64,000 nucleotides of DNA from Bacteroidota bacterium (GCA_947487525.1 CANKWR010000004.1:1-64000), one strand, 5' to 3'. Counted from the stretch's first letter, positions 44,801 to 53,217 are shown. Notes: a model not told the origin generated them from the letters alone. Made by a program: numbers and translations.

Positions 44801-44873
44801 AGTACTTACTTTATTTGTAATCCCTTCGGTATATACGTATGTTTCAAGCAAGCACCGCAGACAGGTAGATTAA
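41817..44873 (+). CDS. RND multidrug efflux permease (HAE1 type)
   Basis: A 1018-residue inner-membrane proton-driven exporter. Twelve membrane helices are arranged in two halves. MNISELSLKRPVLATVMNIAIIIFG opens the first, and the TM4 proton-relay segment ATGLVVDDGIVVTENIF holds the adjacent Asp pair seen in AcrB. A second half has the AQFESFTDPFIIMITVPLALAG and GLVTKNGILIVEFANKKR segments. Periplasmic porter loops include LRSLPQDLTSPPVVTQK. The length is typical for HAE1 pumps. Substrates cannot be predicted. The only TetR gene in the window is 7 kb away and on the other strand. Confidence 0.95.
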   Translation: MNISELSLKRPVLATVMNIAIIIFGLVGFSFLALREYPAIDPPIIMVQTSYTGANAEVIQSQITEPLEKGINGIPGIRTINSSSSVGNSYITVEFNLGVNLETAANDVRDKVSQALRSLPQDLTSPPVVTQKIVNHYIIMLTVRSKTKGLLELTEYTENVLQQRFQTIDEVSSVGVRGKRQSMRIYPDANLLNAYGIAFNDIQTALNKENVELPAGGIYGNKSEFVIRTLGRLSKESDFRNIILKEDANGIVRIGDVAKVELGPEQEDQGTYFNGVPVVMLTVSPQPGANQIKIADEFYKRLEEVKKQNKSDIEFAIPIDNTLNVRRALSEVKETIVISFVLVVLVIFFFFRNWLIAIRPLIDIPISLIATFFIMYLAGFSINVLTLLAIVLATGLVVDDGIVVTENIFRKLEEGLSIKDAAREGSKEIFFAVISTSITLAVVFMPVIFLQGFVGSLFKEFGVVVAGAVLVSAFVSLTITPVLNVYLNRKDGAHGKFYDRTEPFFRGMESGYKNLLNKFLKIRWFAWVIVIICVGMIFVFGKTIQSELAPLEDKGSIRITMTGAEGTSYEDMKGELKKAISIMQDSFPEHAFTWGSVPGYGGSSGNSSASGRLGLVDKEDRERTQSQIALDLNKKMKRFKNVRVFAIEEQTISVGMMSRGSLPVQFIIQNLDFQKIKTAIPKFLEAARKDKTFQNVDVNLKFNKPELDLSIDRMRVRDLGLTTADVAQALQAAFSGARSAYFIMNDRQYQVITQVPRSERNEPTDINKIYVRNNKGENIPISSVLVTEENSNPPNLYHYNRFNSATVSASLAEGKTIGDGVTAMERIAKEQLDESFQTALSGASRDFKESSSNTSQALLLALILIYLVLAAQFESFTDPFIIMITVPLALAGALLCLWLFNQTLNIFSQIGIIMLIGLVTKNGILIVEFANKKRESGLPIREAVLEAASQRFRPILMTSLATALGALPIAISLGAAATSRKPLGTVIVGGLLFSLVLTLFVIPSVYTYVSSKHRRQVD

Positions 44874-44896
44874 ATACAAAGTTGTATCTTGGTTGA

Positions 44897-45979
44897 ATGA
44901 AATTTTTAATGCTGTTTTTTTCCATAAGTACAATTACGGCTTGTACTTTTTCCACTTCAACGGAAAATGTCCAGTCCGTTTGGGCTTTTAAGGACTTTGT
45001 AAAATTAGATGCTGTCAATCCTATTTTATTGCCTGATACTAGTTATACTTTTGATTGCCCCATACAAAACGCAAGCGTTCAATGGCAATCTAAAAATGTA
45101 TTGAATCCTACTGCCTTTATAAAAGAAGGTAAAATATTTTTAGTATACCGTGCTCAAGACAGTGCGATGACTTCTCGTTTAGGCTTGGCGATAAGTGAGG
45201 ATGGCATTCATTTCAAAAAACAACCTACCCCCATTTTTTATCCAGCCAAGGATTCTTTTTTTAAATATGAATGGAAAGGAGGAGTGGAGGATCCCAGAAT
45301 AGTATGCATGCCTGATAGCGGTTATTTACTGACTTATACAGCGTATGATGGTAAAACTGCCAGACTATGTTTTGCCACAACCTTTGATTTGATTCATTGG
45401 GAAAAACGAGGACCTGTTTTAAAGTCACCGAAATACATTAACAGTTGGTCAAAGTCCGGTGCGATGGTAGTAGAAAAAATAGGTGATAAAATGGTGGCTA
45501 AAAAAATAGATGGAAAATATTGGATGTATTTTGGAGACACAGATTTGTTCCTGGCATATTCATTCGATTTAATTCATTGGGAGCCATTAGAGAACAGCGA
45601 AAATAAAAAAATGGTCAGTGTCTTACAACCCAGGGCCGGATATTTTGATAGCAGGTTGGTGGAACCAGGACCTTATGCTTTGTATACTGAAAAGGGGATT
45701 GTATTGATTTACAATAGTAGCAATGCGGCTAATAATAATGATCCGGCTCAGCCTATATTCACCTATGCTGCAGGACAGGCTTTGTTTGACAAAGAGCGGC
45801 CTTATAAATTAATAGATCGAGTCCCCCATTTTTTTATTCATCCCGACAAACCTTATGAATTAAAAGAGGAGGTGAACAATGTTTGTTTTGTGGAAGGGTT
45901 GGTTTATTTTAAACAAAAGTGGATGCTCTATTATGGTACTGCCGATACTAAAATAGCCCTTGCTATTGCAAAACCATAA
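44897..45979 (+). CDS. GH130-family lipoprotein (mannoside phosphorylase/hydrolase type)
   Basis: A 360-residue lipoprotein (signal MKFLMLFFSISTITAC) with a five-bladed beta-propeller of GH130 type. The signature positions are NPTAFIKEGKIFLVYRAQD, EWKGGVEDPRIV, and the C-terminal NVCFVEGLVYFKQKWMLYYGTADTKIALA. GH130 includes phosphorylases and hydrolases of beta-mannosides; export and lipidation argue for hydrolase-like action outside the cytosol, but the phosphate-binding residues need an alignment to decide. It lies 23 bases after the RND pump, perhaps by read-through, without obvious functional relation. Confidence 0.82.
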   Translation: MKFLMLFFSISTITACTFSTSTENVQSVWAFKDFVKLDAVNPILLPDTSYTFDCPIQNASVQWQSKNVLNPTAFIKEGKIFLVYRAQDSAMTSRLGLAISEDGIHFKKQPTPIFYPAKDSFFKYEWKGGVEDPRIVCMPDSGYLLTYTAYDGKTARLCFATTFDLIHWEKRGPVLKSPKYINSWSKSGAMVVEKIGDKMVAKKIDGKYWMYFGDTDLFLAYSFDLIHWEPLENSENKKMVSVLQPRAGYFDSRLVEPGPYALYTEKGIVLIYNSSNAANNNDPAQPIFTYAAGQALFDKERPYKLIDRVPHFFIHPDKPYELKEEVNNVCFVEGLVYFKQKWMLYYGTADTKIALAIAKP

Positions 45980-46020
45980 TCAAATAGATATTCTTTTTAT
46001 TTGCAAGCTTTTTAAACAAC

Positions 46021-47004
46021 TTATTGTTTTAGGATTGTAGATTCCAAAAATTGTATGGTTTCTTTTTCAACAGAAATAATGTCTTTAGAAACAATGGGAG
46101 ATGCTAGAACATGGTTCCCTGCATTTGGAATGGCAATGCCTTTTTTCAAATTTTCAGGCGTGCCTAAGGCAGCAAGCATTTCCTGAATGGCGCTTACTTT
46201 CACTACATTGTCTTGGTGCGCTTCGTCTTTATAATAGTATAAAGCCAAGCAAGGTTGTTTTATTTTACTAAATGTTTCCTTGGTCATGGTTGCTTCAATT
46301 AGATTTTGCAAAGCAACGGTAGACTCTAAACGATATCGCGTATTCCAATATTTAGGATATTCATTATTCTTAAATGGAATTGTAGCATAATCGCCGCTTT
46401 TCACCATTCTCGCAATTTGTAATCCCCATGGATTGTTTAACAAAGGCGCCGCTACATTATTAATTGCAATATTTGGCGAATACATAATAAGGCCTGCAAT
46501 TTCAGGGTAGGTTGCAGCCAATTGCAAGGATAAAGTACCTCCTGTTGAAGTACTCATTAGTATCACTTTTTTCCCTAATTGCTTTCCAATGGCATAAGCC
46601 CATTTTGCAGACTCCCAATATTTTTCGGCTGTTAAATTTAGTAAGTCCTCCGTTGTGTCAATCCCATGTTCAGCCAATCGAGCTAGGTATAAATTACAAT
46701 GAAATTTTTTGGCAATTTTTTCATGTATAGGCGCTCCTTCCATTTGAGTTGCACTAAATCCATGTAAGTAAACAATTACATATTCCGTTGACTGATGGGT
46801 ACTATCCGCCCATATAATTTTAGCTTCGTTATTAGGCTTTAAATGATGCTTACTTTCTCCTGCTTGAACCAGGCTGTCTAAATTGACATTTGCCCCAATT
46901 AGCGGCAAATCATTACTTAAAATGGGTTTGTTGGGGTGAGGCCCTAGGAGGTAAATAACAGAAAAAATAAAAATTATTATGCCTGTAATTTTAAGCAATT
47001 TCAT
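46021..47004 (-). CDS. Alpha/beta hydrolase with N-terminal membrane anchor
   Basis: A 327-residue protein with one N-terminal hydrophobic segment (LLKITGIIIFIFSVIYLLG), probably an uncleaved anchor or signal. The hydrolase core has the oxyanion strand VIVYLHGFSATQMEG, the nucleophile elbow LMSTSTGGTLSL (Ser in STSTG), and the late Asp/His region (YYKDEAHQDNVV, NAGNHVLASP). It resembles lysophospholipase/carboxylesterase families. The substrate is unknown. It stands alone between convergent and divergent neighbours. Confidence 0.85.
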   Translation of the reverse strand: MKLLKITGIIIFIFSVIYLLGPHPNKPILSNDLPLIGANVNLDSLVQAGESKHHLKPNNEAKIIWADSTHQSTEYVIVYLHGFSATQMEGAPIHEKIAKKFHCNLYLARLAEHGIDTTEDLLNLTAEKYWESAKWAYAIGKQLGKKVILMSTSTGGTLSLQLAATYPEIAGLIMYSPNIAINNVAAPLLNNPWGLQIARMVKSGDYATIPFKNNEYPKYWNTRYRLESTVALQNLIEATMTKETFSKIKQPCLALYYYKDEAHQDNVVKVSAIQEMLAALGTPENLKKGIAIPNAGNHVLASPIVSKDIISVEKETIQFLESTILKQ

Positions 47005-47084
47005 TTCGTTAATTTGATTAAAGCTAAGTATTTCAAGGGTGATTAAAAAATATTTTGCGTACCTTGATTGTCTAAATTGTAGCT

Positions 47085-48173
47085 ATGTCCAATCAAAGAT
47101 TTTTATCCCTGGATGTTTTTAGGGGTATGACTATTTGCTTAATGATCATTGTGAATACACCGGGTGACAGTGCAGCTACTTTTGCCCCATTCATGCATGC
47201 TCAATGGAATGGGTTTACACCAACCGATTTAGTATTCCCCTCCTTTTTATTTGCAGTAGGAAATGCCATGAGTTTTGTCTTGCCTAAATGGGAAAAGTTG
47301 CCCAATAGCACCGTTTTATTTAGGATATTAAAACGAACCGCAATCATATTTCTATTAGGCTATTTAATGTATTGGTTTCCCTTTACCGGACCTATCGGTA
47401 ATACAAGAATTTTAGGGGTATTACAACGCATTGCCCTTTGTTATGGATTTGCTTCATTGATTGCGTATTATATGCATGAGCGAGTGGTAATGGTGCTATC
47501 TGCAATTTTGCTTTTAGTATATTGGTATTTAACCATGCACTTTGGTTTACCTGGACAGGAATTAACAATGCAAGGGAATGCAGGTATTTTATTTGACAAG
47601 TGGTTGATGGGGGATGCGCATATGTATCATGGAGAAGGAATTGCCTTTGACCCCGAAGGCTGGTTGAGTACGCTCCCCTCCATTGTGAATGTTCTGATTG
47701 GTTTTATCGTGGGTAATTTTATCCAACAAAAGGGTAAAACATATGAGGGCTTAACGCATTTATTTATGTGGGGTGCTGGATTTATCTTTTTAGGATTTAT
47801 GTGGAATTATCAATTTCCCATCAATAAAAAATTATGGTCAAGTAGCTTTGTGATGTTAACCGTTGGCTTGGACATGGTTATTATTGGAACCATTATTTAC
47901 CGGATTGAATTGCACCGTCAATTGCAATTTTCTAGTTTTTTCGAGGTTTTTGGCAAGAACCCCTTGGTTATTTACCTTTTCTCAGAGGTATTGTTAACCA
48001 TCCTTAACCTAGTTCAAATTGGCAATCAATCCTCTTTTGAGTGGATTTTTCAACATGGATTCTCCTATTTTGCGCCTTATTGGGCTTCCTTGGCCTTTGC
48101 CATATCTTTTATGTTGGTTTGCTGGCTATTGGGTTATGTATTAAATAAATATAAAATATATATAAGGGTGTAA
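47085..48173 (+). CDS. NagX/heparan-alpha-glucosaminide acetyltransferase-like membrane protein
   Basis: A 362-residue inner-membrane protein with about ten helices. The N-terminal RFLSLDVFRGMTICLMIIVNTPGD and WNGFTPTDLVFPSFLFAVGNAMSF are the hallmark of the DUF5009/HGSNAT family, as is the later RILGVLQRIALCYGFASLIAYY. Family members transfer acetyl groups to glucosamine across a membrane, and in bacteria the gene (nagX) often clusters with N-acetylglucosamine use. No such genes are nearby here. It is immediately upstream of typA (76 bases), which has its own promoter. Confidence 0.88.
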   Translation: MSNQRFLSLDVFRGMTICLMIIVNTPGDSAATFAPFMHAQWNGFTPTDLVFPSFLFAVGNAMSFVLPKWEKLPNSTVLFRILKRTAIIFLLGYLMYWFPFTGPIGNTRILGVLQRIALCYGFASLIAYYMHERVVMVLSAILLLVYWYLTMHFGLPGQELTMQGNAGILFDKWLMGDAHMYHGEGIAFDPEGWLSTLPSIVNVLIGFIVGNFIQQKGKTYEGLTHLFMWGAGFIFLGFMWNYQFPINKKLWSSSFVMLTVGLDMVIIGTIIYRIELHRQLQFSSFFEVFGKNPLVIYLFSEVLLTILNLVQIGNQSSFEWIFQHGFSYFAPYWASLAFAISFMLVCWLLGYVLNKYKIYIRV

Positions 48174-48224
48174 ATCTATTCACTCCTTTTTTACCAAATG
48201 TTTTTTTAAGGACTGTAAACGGCG

Positions 48225-48232
48225 TACCTTTG
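48225..48232 (+). promoter_or_regulatory. -7 box of typA
   Basis: TACCTTTG matches TAnnTTTG and lies 17 bases before the typA ATG, with a T tract at the expected -33 distance. Identical to the rimP -7 box. Confidence 0.6.
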
Positions 48233-48249
48233 CAGCCTCAAAACAGTAC

Positions 48250-50052
48250 ATGGAAATAAGAAACATCGCTATTATCGCACACGTTGACCACGGTAAAACT
48301 ACCTTGGTAGACAAAATTTTACACGCAACAAAGGTATTCAGAGACAACCAAGAGACTGGTGATCTAATCATGGATAGCAACGAATTAGAACGTGAAAGAG
48401 GGATTACTATCTTAAGTAAAAACGCATCCGTAACTTATAAAGGCGTTAAAATCAATGTCATCGACACACCTGGTCACTCCGACTTTGGAGGTGAGGTGGA
48501 GCGTGTGTTGAAAATGGCAGACGGTGTTTGTTTGTTGGTGGATGCCTTTGAAGGACCCATGCCTCAAACTCGTTTCGTATTACAAAAAGCATTACAATTG
48601 AATTTAAAGCCAATTGTAATTATCAATAAAGTAGATAAAGAAAACTGTCGTCCTGACGAAGTGCATGATGCCGTTTTTGAATTATTTTTCAACTTAGATG
48701 CAACGGAAGATCAATTGAACTTCCCTACTTTTTATGGTAGTGGTAAAAATGGTTGGTTTAATGACAGCTTAACGCAAAGTGAGGACATCACTCCATTAAT
48801 GGACGGAATTTTAAAATATGTACCTGGTCCAGATGTGAAGGAAGGGCATACACAAATGCAAATTACATCATTAGATTATTCTACTTTCTTAGGTCGAATT
48901 GCTATTGGTAAAGTAGAAAGAGGAACCATTAAAGAAGGTCAAAACATTGTGTTGGTGCAAGCGGATGGCAGTATTAAAAAGAATAAAGTAAAAGAATTAT
49001 ACGTATTTGAAGGAATGGGTAAGCGTAAAGTAACTGAAGTAATTTCAGGTGATTTGTGTGCTGTAGTTGGTTTAGAAGAATTCAATATTGGTGATACCAT
49101 TGCGGATCCTGAAAACCCAGAAGCTTTACCAATTATCAGTGTAGACGAACCTACAATGAGTATGACATTTAGCATTAACAACTCTCCTTTCTTTGGTAAG
49201 GAAGGTAAGTTTGTAACATCCCGTCACATTCGTGATCGTTTAATTAAAGAAACAGAAAAGAACCTAGCATTGCGTGTGGAGGAAACAGACAGTGCAGATA
49301 GTTTCTTGGTATATGGTCGTGGTATTTTGCACTTAGGAGTATTGGTGGAGACGATGCGTCGTGAAGGTTATGAGTTAACAGTAGGTAATCCACAAGTATT
49401 GGTGAAAGAAATTGATGGCAAGAAAAATGAGCCCTTTGAAATATTAGTGGTAGATGTGCCAAGTGAGTTTAGTGGTAAAGTAATTGACTTAGTAACTCAA
49501 AAGAAGGGTGAAATGTTAATCATGGAATCTAAGGGTACCATGCAACATTTAGAATTTGATATCCCTTCAAGAGGATTGATTGGACTTCGTTCTCAAATGT
49601 TAACACAAACTGCAGGTGAAGCGGTTATGGCGCACCGTTTTAACGAATACAAACCTTGGAAAGGACAAATTCCTGGAAGAAGTAATGGTGTATTGGTTGC
49701 TAAAGGTGGCGGTACCACAACTGCATACTCTATTGATAAGTTACAGGATAGAGGTCGTTTCTTTATTGAACCAGGTGAAGAAGTATATGCAGGCCAAATT
49801 TTGGCAGAGCATATCAAGCCAGGTGATTTAAATATCAATGCTGTGGAGATGAAAAAATTAACGAACCACCGTGCAAGTGGATCCGATGATAGTGTTCGTA
49901 TTACGCCAAAAGTTCAATATACTTTAGAAGAGTGTATGGAGTACATTCAGTTTGATGAGTGTATTGAAGTGACGCCAAAGTCGGTGCGTATGCGTAAGTC
50001 AATGTTAGATGAGAACGAGCGTAGTAAAGCTGCAAAAACAAATAACAACTAG
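48250..50052 (+). CDS. typA: Ribosome-associated translational GTPase TypA/BipA
   Basis: An EF-G-like GTPase that helps ribosome assembly and stress responses. The 600-residue protein has the G motifs AHVDHGKTTLVDKIL, DTPGHSDFGGEVERVL and NKVDKEN. The GITILSKNASVTY switch region, domains II, III and V, and the TypA-specific C-terminus (ITPKVQYTLEECMEYIQFDECIEVTPKSVRMRKSML) follow. Length typical (about 600-610). Monocistronic with its own promoter and terminator. Confidence 0.97.
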   Translation: MEIRNIAIIAHVDHGKTTLVDKILHATKVFRDNQETGDLIMDSNELERERGITILSKNASVTYKGVKINVIDTPGHSDFGGEVERVLKMADGVCLLVDAFEGPMPQTRFVLQKALQLNLKPIVIINKVDKENCRPDEVHDAVFELFFNLDATEDQLNFPTFYGSGKNGWFNDSLTQSEDITPLMDGILKYVPGPDVKEGHTQMQITSLDYSTFLGRIAIGKVERGTIKEGQNIVLVQADGSIKKNKVKELYVFEGMGKRKVTEVISGDLCAVVGLEEFNIGDTIADPENPEALPIISVDEPTMSMTFSINNSPFFGKEGKFVTSRHIRDRLIKETEKNLALRVEETDSADSFLVYGRGILHLGVLVETMRREGYELTVGNPQVLVKEIDGKKNEPFEILVVDVPSEFSGKVIDLVTQKKGEMLIMESKGTMQHLEFDIPSRGLIGLRSQMLTQTAGEAVMAHRFNEYKPWKGQIPGRSNGVLVAKGGGTTTAYSIDKLQDRGRFFIEPGEEVYAGQILAEHIKPGDLNINAVEMKKLTNHRASGSDDSVRITPKVQYTLEECMEYIQFDECIEVTPKSVRMRKSMLDENERSKAAKTNNN

Positions 50053-50072
50053 AAGAAACTAGTTACAAATAG

Positions 50073-50106
50073 TAAAGGCCTGCGAATTTCGCGGGCCTTT
50101 TTTTTA
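50073..50106 (+). terminator. Intrinsic terminator after typA
   Basis: AAAGGCCTGCGAA pairs with TTCGCGGGCCTTT with one small mismatch, and an eight-T run follows. A clear rho-independent terminator, 20 bases after the stop. Confidence 0.92.
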
Positions 50107-50217
50107 TGACTTTATTTGAAATTTAGAATACTAATTCGAGCGAACATTCGAGCAAGTAAAAGTAAAAAATCGGATTTGAGTTTAAGTGAGGTGAGCGCGA
50201 GAATTATGTATTCGAAA

Positions 50218-51219
50218 TTAAATTGGTTTATTTAATGCATTCCAGAGCATGTCTTTTAATTCCACTAAATTTTTATTGATTGCAGAGGAGATAAAAATAT
50301 GTGGGACATTTTCAGGCAATTCTTTTTCTATGGCTTCGGTTAGTTCTTCATCCAATAAATCTGACTTACTAATGGCGATAATGAATTCCTTTTGAAGTAA
50401 TTCGGGATTGAATTCGTTGAGTTCATTCTTTAAAATCTCAAATTCTTTTTTATGATCATTGGAATCAGCTGGAATCAAAAACAATAAAACTGCATTCCTT
50501 TCGATATGCCTTAAAAAGCGATGTCCTAGCCCCTTTCCTTCGGCTGCACCCTCAATAATACCTGGCAAATCGGCAATGCAAAACGATCGATTATCGCGGT
50601 ATTCCACCATGCCTAATTGAGGGGTTAAGGTCGTAAATGCGTAGTTGGCAATTTTTGGTTTTGCAGCGGTAATGGAGGAGAGTAAAGTTGATTTTCCTGC
50701 ATTGGGGAATCCAACCAATCCAACATCGGCCAATACTTTCAATTCAATTTGCTTCCAACCTTCCACACCCGCTTCACCGGGTTGTGCATATTCCGGAACC
50801 TGTTGAGTAGCAGTAGCAAAATTGCTATTTCCTAATCCACCTCGCCCCCCTTTCAACCAAACTATTTCTTGGCCATCATGTAGTATTTCTCCTTCGATTT
50901 TTCCAGTTTCTTCGTCTTTTGCAATGGTACCTAAGGGTACTTCAATAATAATATCCTTTCCATCCTTTCCGGTGCAATTATTTTTACTTCCATTCTCGCC
51001 ATTTTCTGCAATCATATTTTTATGATAACGCAAGTGGAGTAAGGTCCAAAGTTGGCTATTGCCTCTTAGGATCACATGACCTCCACGACCACCATCCCCT
51101 CCATCGGGTCCTCCCTTTGCAGTTAATTTATTTCTTAAAAAGTGTTTACATCCTGCTCCACCATGACCACTATGGGCAAAAATTCGGATGTAATCAATAA
51201 AATTGTTTCTTTCTGACAC
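50218..51219 (-). CDS. obgE: Obg-family GTPase ObgE/CgtA
   Basis: A ribosome-assembly GTPase for the 50S subunit and stringent-response sensor. The 333-residue protein begins with the Gly-rich Obg fold ([41 protein letters not shown]). The G domain has [39 protein letters not shown] and the ISKSD base-recognition motif. It lacks the long C-terminal domain of Gram-positive forms. The start codon is GTG 51219; the N-terminus fits the family and no ATG is near. Confidence 0.96.
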   Translation of the reverse strand: MSERNNFIDYIRIFAHSGHGGAGCKHFLRNKLTAKGGPDGGDGGRGGHVILRGNSQLWTLLHLRYHKNMIAENGENGSKNNCTGKDGKDIIIEVPLGTIAKDEETGKIEGEILHDGQEIVWLKGGRGGLGNSNFATATQQVPEYAQPGEAGVEGWKQIELKVLADVGLVGFPNAGKSTLLSSITAAKPKIANYAFTTLTPQLGMVEYRDNRSFCIADLPGIIEGAAEGKGLGHRFLRHIERNAVLLFLIPADSNDHKKEFEILKNELNEFNPELLQKEFIIAISKSDLLDEELTEAIEKELPENVPHIFISSAINKNLVELKDMLWNALNKPI

Positions 51220-51235
51220 TGTGTATTATTAACTG

Positions 51236-51243
51236 CAAAGTTA
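51236..51243 (-). promoter_or_regulatory. -7 box of obgE
   Basis: On the minus strand TAACTTTG matches TAnnTTTG, 16 bases before the GTG start. This implies a very short 5' leader. Confidence 0.5.
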
Positions 51244-51265
51244 ATGTAAACAATACAGACTAGGT

Positions 51266-51294
51266 AATAAAAAAGGCCCCGATTGGAGGCCATT
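51266..51294 (-). terminator. Terminator after the TetR gene
   Basis: Read on the minus strand, GGCCTC and GGGGCC pair (one T-G wobble) around a short loop and are followed by six Ts. It lies about 60 bases past the tetR stop and separates that gene from obgE. Confidence 0.7.
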
Positions 51295-51352
51295 TAAAAC
51301 TGGGGTTCATTCACTAAAACCGTGCTTTAACTTATAGTAAATTCAAAATGGA

Positions 51353-51949
51353 TTAGTTGTTTGCTTTTAAACCATCAATTAATATTCCTACCATGTTCTT
51401 TTCTAATTCCTCAGCAGTAATTTTTTTGGTAGAACGATGCCAGCTTTCAATACCACTCACAGCATGTAAGAAAATTAATACAACGGTTGGTGCATCAATC
51501 GATTTGATTTCTTTATTTCTTATTCCTTCTTCAATGATTGCTGCTAATCTTTTTCTATACACTCGTCTTTGGTTTTGATAATTCGACAAATAGGGGTCAG
51601 ATAAATGTTTCCACTCTCTATCACTCACATATACTTCCTCATAGTGATGTATCATTTCGGTGATATGGAAGCGAAGAATTTTTTCCATCTTATCCAATGA
51701 AGAAATAGACTCGGATTCAACTTCATCCAACTTCAATACAAATTTATTGGCAACACTAAATACCAATTCGTGTAATAATTCACTCTTTGATTTTATGTGG
51801 TTGTATAAACTAGCAGCTTCAACGCCAACGGCTTCTGCTAAATCTCGCATACTTGCAGCTTTGTATCCTTTTTCTCTAAAAAGGGAAGCCGCTTTGCTTA
51901 CAATAATGTCTTTGCGAGATAGATTTTTTTCGGTTTTGATTCTTGCCAT
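51353..51949 (-). CDS. TetR/AcrR-family transcriptional regulator
   Basis: A 198-residue regulator. The N-terminal helix-turn-helix (KDIIVSKAASLFREKGYKAASMRDLAEAVGVEAASLYNHIKSKSELL) is typical of TetR proteins. The C-terminal ligand domain (VYRKRLAAIIEEGIRNKEIKSIDAPTVVLIFLHAVSGIESWHR) is of the kind found in fatty-acid and acyl-CoA responsive members (FadR/KstR2-like). No target gene is adjacent, so it may regulate distant genes. It has its own -7 box and terminator. Confidence 0.92.
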   Translation of the reverse strand: MARIKTEKNLSRKDIIVSKAASLFREKGYKAASMRDLAEAVGVEAASLYNHIKSKSELLHELVFSVANKFVLKLDEVESESISSLDKMEKILRFHITEMIHHYEEVYVSDREWKHLSDPYLSNYQNQRRVYRKRLAAIIEEGIRNKEIKSIDAPTVVLIFLHAVSGIESWHRSTKKITAEELEKNMVGILIDGLKANN

Positions 51950-51974
51950 GATATAAATGCTTTAAATGTTAGTG

Positions 51975-51982
51975 CAAATTTA
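51975..51982 (-). promoter_or_regulatory. -7 box of the TetR gene
   Basis: On the minus strand TAAATTTG matches TAnnTTTG, about 25 bases before the start. No convincing -33 box. Confidence 0.45.
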
Positions 51983-52142
51983 ATTAATTTATACTTTAAA
52001 AGTGCCCCATTTTTTATAAAAATGACAAATTTGTTAGTTTTTTATTATCAAACCCTTAAAAAGGCATCCGATATTGATTATTCAGGACAAAGGAGTTCCC
52101 CGTAAAATATCGTAGTTTCGCGCCTAGAAAAAAACAAAACAC

Positions 52143-53063
52143 ATGTCTTTAGTAGTAGTCGGCTCTATGGCCTTTGATGCCATTGAAACACCCTTTGGGA
52201 AAAGTGATAAAATTATTGGTGGTGCTGCAACCTATATAGCTTGGTGCGCATCTAATTTTACCCCAGTGAAACAAATTTCAGTGGTGGGAGGTGACTTTCC
52301 TCAATCTGAATTAGATGCCTTAACCAATCGAGGGGTGAATTTAGAAGGGGTGCAAATTAAAAAAGACGAAAAGACTTTTTTCTGGAGTGGTAAGTATCAT
52401 TTGGATATGAACACCCGCGACACTATAGATACTCAATTAAATGTATTGGAGAACTTTCAACCTGTTGTGCCAGAAAGCTATCAGGATTGTGAAATATTAA
52501 TGTTAGGCAACTTAGTTCCAGGGGTACAAAGTAGCGTAATTAAACAAATGAAAAACCGCCCTAAGTTAATCGTAATGGATACGATGAATTTTTGGATGGA
52601 AATTATGTTAGACGATTTATTACATACTATTAGCTTAGTGGACGTCTTATTGGTGAATGATAGTGAGGCACGTCAATTGAGTGGTGAATATAGCTTAGTG
52701 AAAGCCGCTAAGAAAATCATGGCCATGGGTCCTAAATATTTGATTATTAAGAAAGGAGAACATGGTGCATTGTTGTTCCACGAAAATGAAGTGTTCTTTG
52801 CGCCTGCCTTGCCTTTGGAAGAAGTATTTGATCCAACCGGAGCTGGCGATACTTTTGCTGGTGGTTTTGTTGCATACCTAGCAAAAACAAAAGATTACTC
52901 TTTTGAAAATATGAAATCAGCAATCATTTTAGGTAGTGCTATGGCTAGTTTCTGTGTTGAAAAATTTGGCACACAGCGATTAACTGAAATTGATATGGAG
53001 GAAATTAAACAACGTGTACAATCGTTTGTTTCCTTAGTAAACTTCGATATTGAATTAGTTTAA
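52143..53063 (+). CDS. PfkB-family sugar kinase
   Basis: A cytosolic kinase of the ribokinase/adenosine kinase fold, 306 residues. GSMAFDAIETPFG and IIGGAATYIAWCAS form the substrate-binding region, LLVNDSEARQLSGE the middle signature, and DPTGAGDTFAGGFVAYL the ATP and catalytic-base site. The lid pattern is closer to adenosine/ribokinase-like proteins than to phosphofructokinase. The sugar or nucleoside substrate is unknown. It is upstream of asd but separated from it by a promoter and a terminator. Confidence 0.92.
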   Translation: MSLVVVGSMAFDAIETPFGKSDKIIGGAATYIAWCASNFTPVKQISVVGGDFPQSELDALTNRGVNLEGVQIKKDEKTFFWSGKYHLDMNTRDTIDTQLNVLENFQPVVPESYQDCEILMLGNLVPGVQSSVIKQMKNRPKLIVMDTMNFWMEIMLDDLLHTISLVDVLLVNDSEARQLSGEYSLVKAAKKIMAMGPKYLIIKKGEHGALLFHENEVFFAPALPLEEVFDPTGAGDTFAGGFVAYLAKTKDYSFENMKSAIILGSAMASFCVEKFGTQRLTEIDMEEIKQRVQSFVSLVNFDIELV

Positions 53064-53095
53064 TTTGGTGAAATGATCGCATCCAATTAATTTTG
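53064..53095 (+). promoter_or_regulatory. Promoter of the asd leader
   Basis: A -33 TTTG (53064-53067) and a -7 TAATTTTG (53088-53095) are separated by 20 bases, matching the Bacteroidota consensus TTTG/N19-21/TAnnTTTG. Transcription should begin about 53100-53103, almost at the first codon of the leader ORF. Confidence 0.65.
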
Positions 53096-53102
53096 TTGTA
53101 CA

Positions 53103-53147
53103 ATGATGAAAAATAAACATACAAAACAAATCAAAAAACCACGCTAA
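53103..53147 (+). CDS. Putative leader peptide controlling asd
   Basis: A 14-codon ORF too short for the ORF track. It reads MMKNKHTKQIKKPR and stop. Ten of 14 residues are aspartate-family amino acids (five Lys, two Met, one each of Thr, Ile and Asn), whose synthesis mostly passes through the asd product. It starts about 8 bases after the -7 box, so its mRNA would be nearly leaderless. The stop is 2 bases before the antiterminator arm. These features fit a sensor peptide for ribosome-mediated attenuation. Translation is not proven. Confidence 0.55.
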   Translation: MMKNKHTKQIKKPR

Positions 53148-53217
53148 GCGGAAGGCCTGATTGTTTGTATGCATAAAAATATACCAAGAAGCCTTCCTCC
53201 ATCAGGAAGGCTTTTTT
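53148..53217 (+). promoter_or_regulatory. Putative transcription attenuator (antiterminator/terminator) of asd
   Basis: The terminator is AAGCCTTCCT pairing with AGGAAGGCTT (perfect 10 bp, 5-base loop, 53189-53213) followed by a T run to 53217. GGAAGGC at 53150-53156, just after the leader stop, is complementary to GCCTTCC (53191-53197), the terminator's 5' arm. The two structures exclude each other. A ribosome stalled on the Lys/Thr/Ile codons would leave GGAAGGC free, form the antiterminator, and let asd be transcribed; one finishing at the stop would cover it and allow termination. Confidence 0.65.

Noticed and set aside
50107-50217. Direct repeat TTCGAGC between typA and obgE
   Set aside because: Only two short copies (14 bases apart) with no promoter or palindrome context; may be chance.
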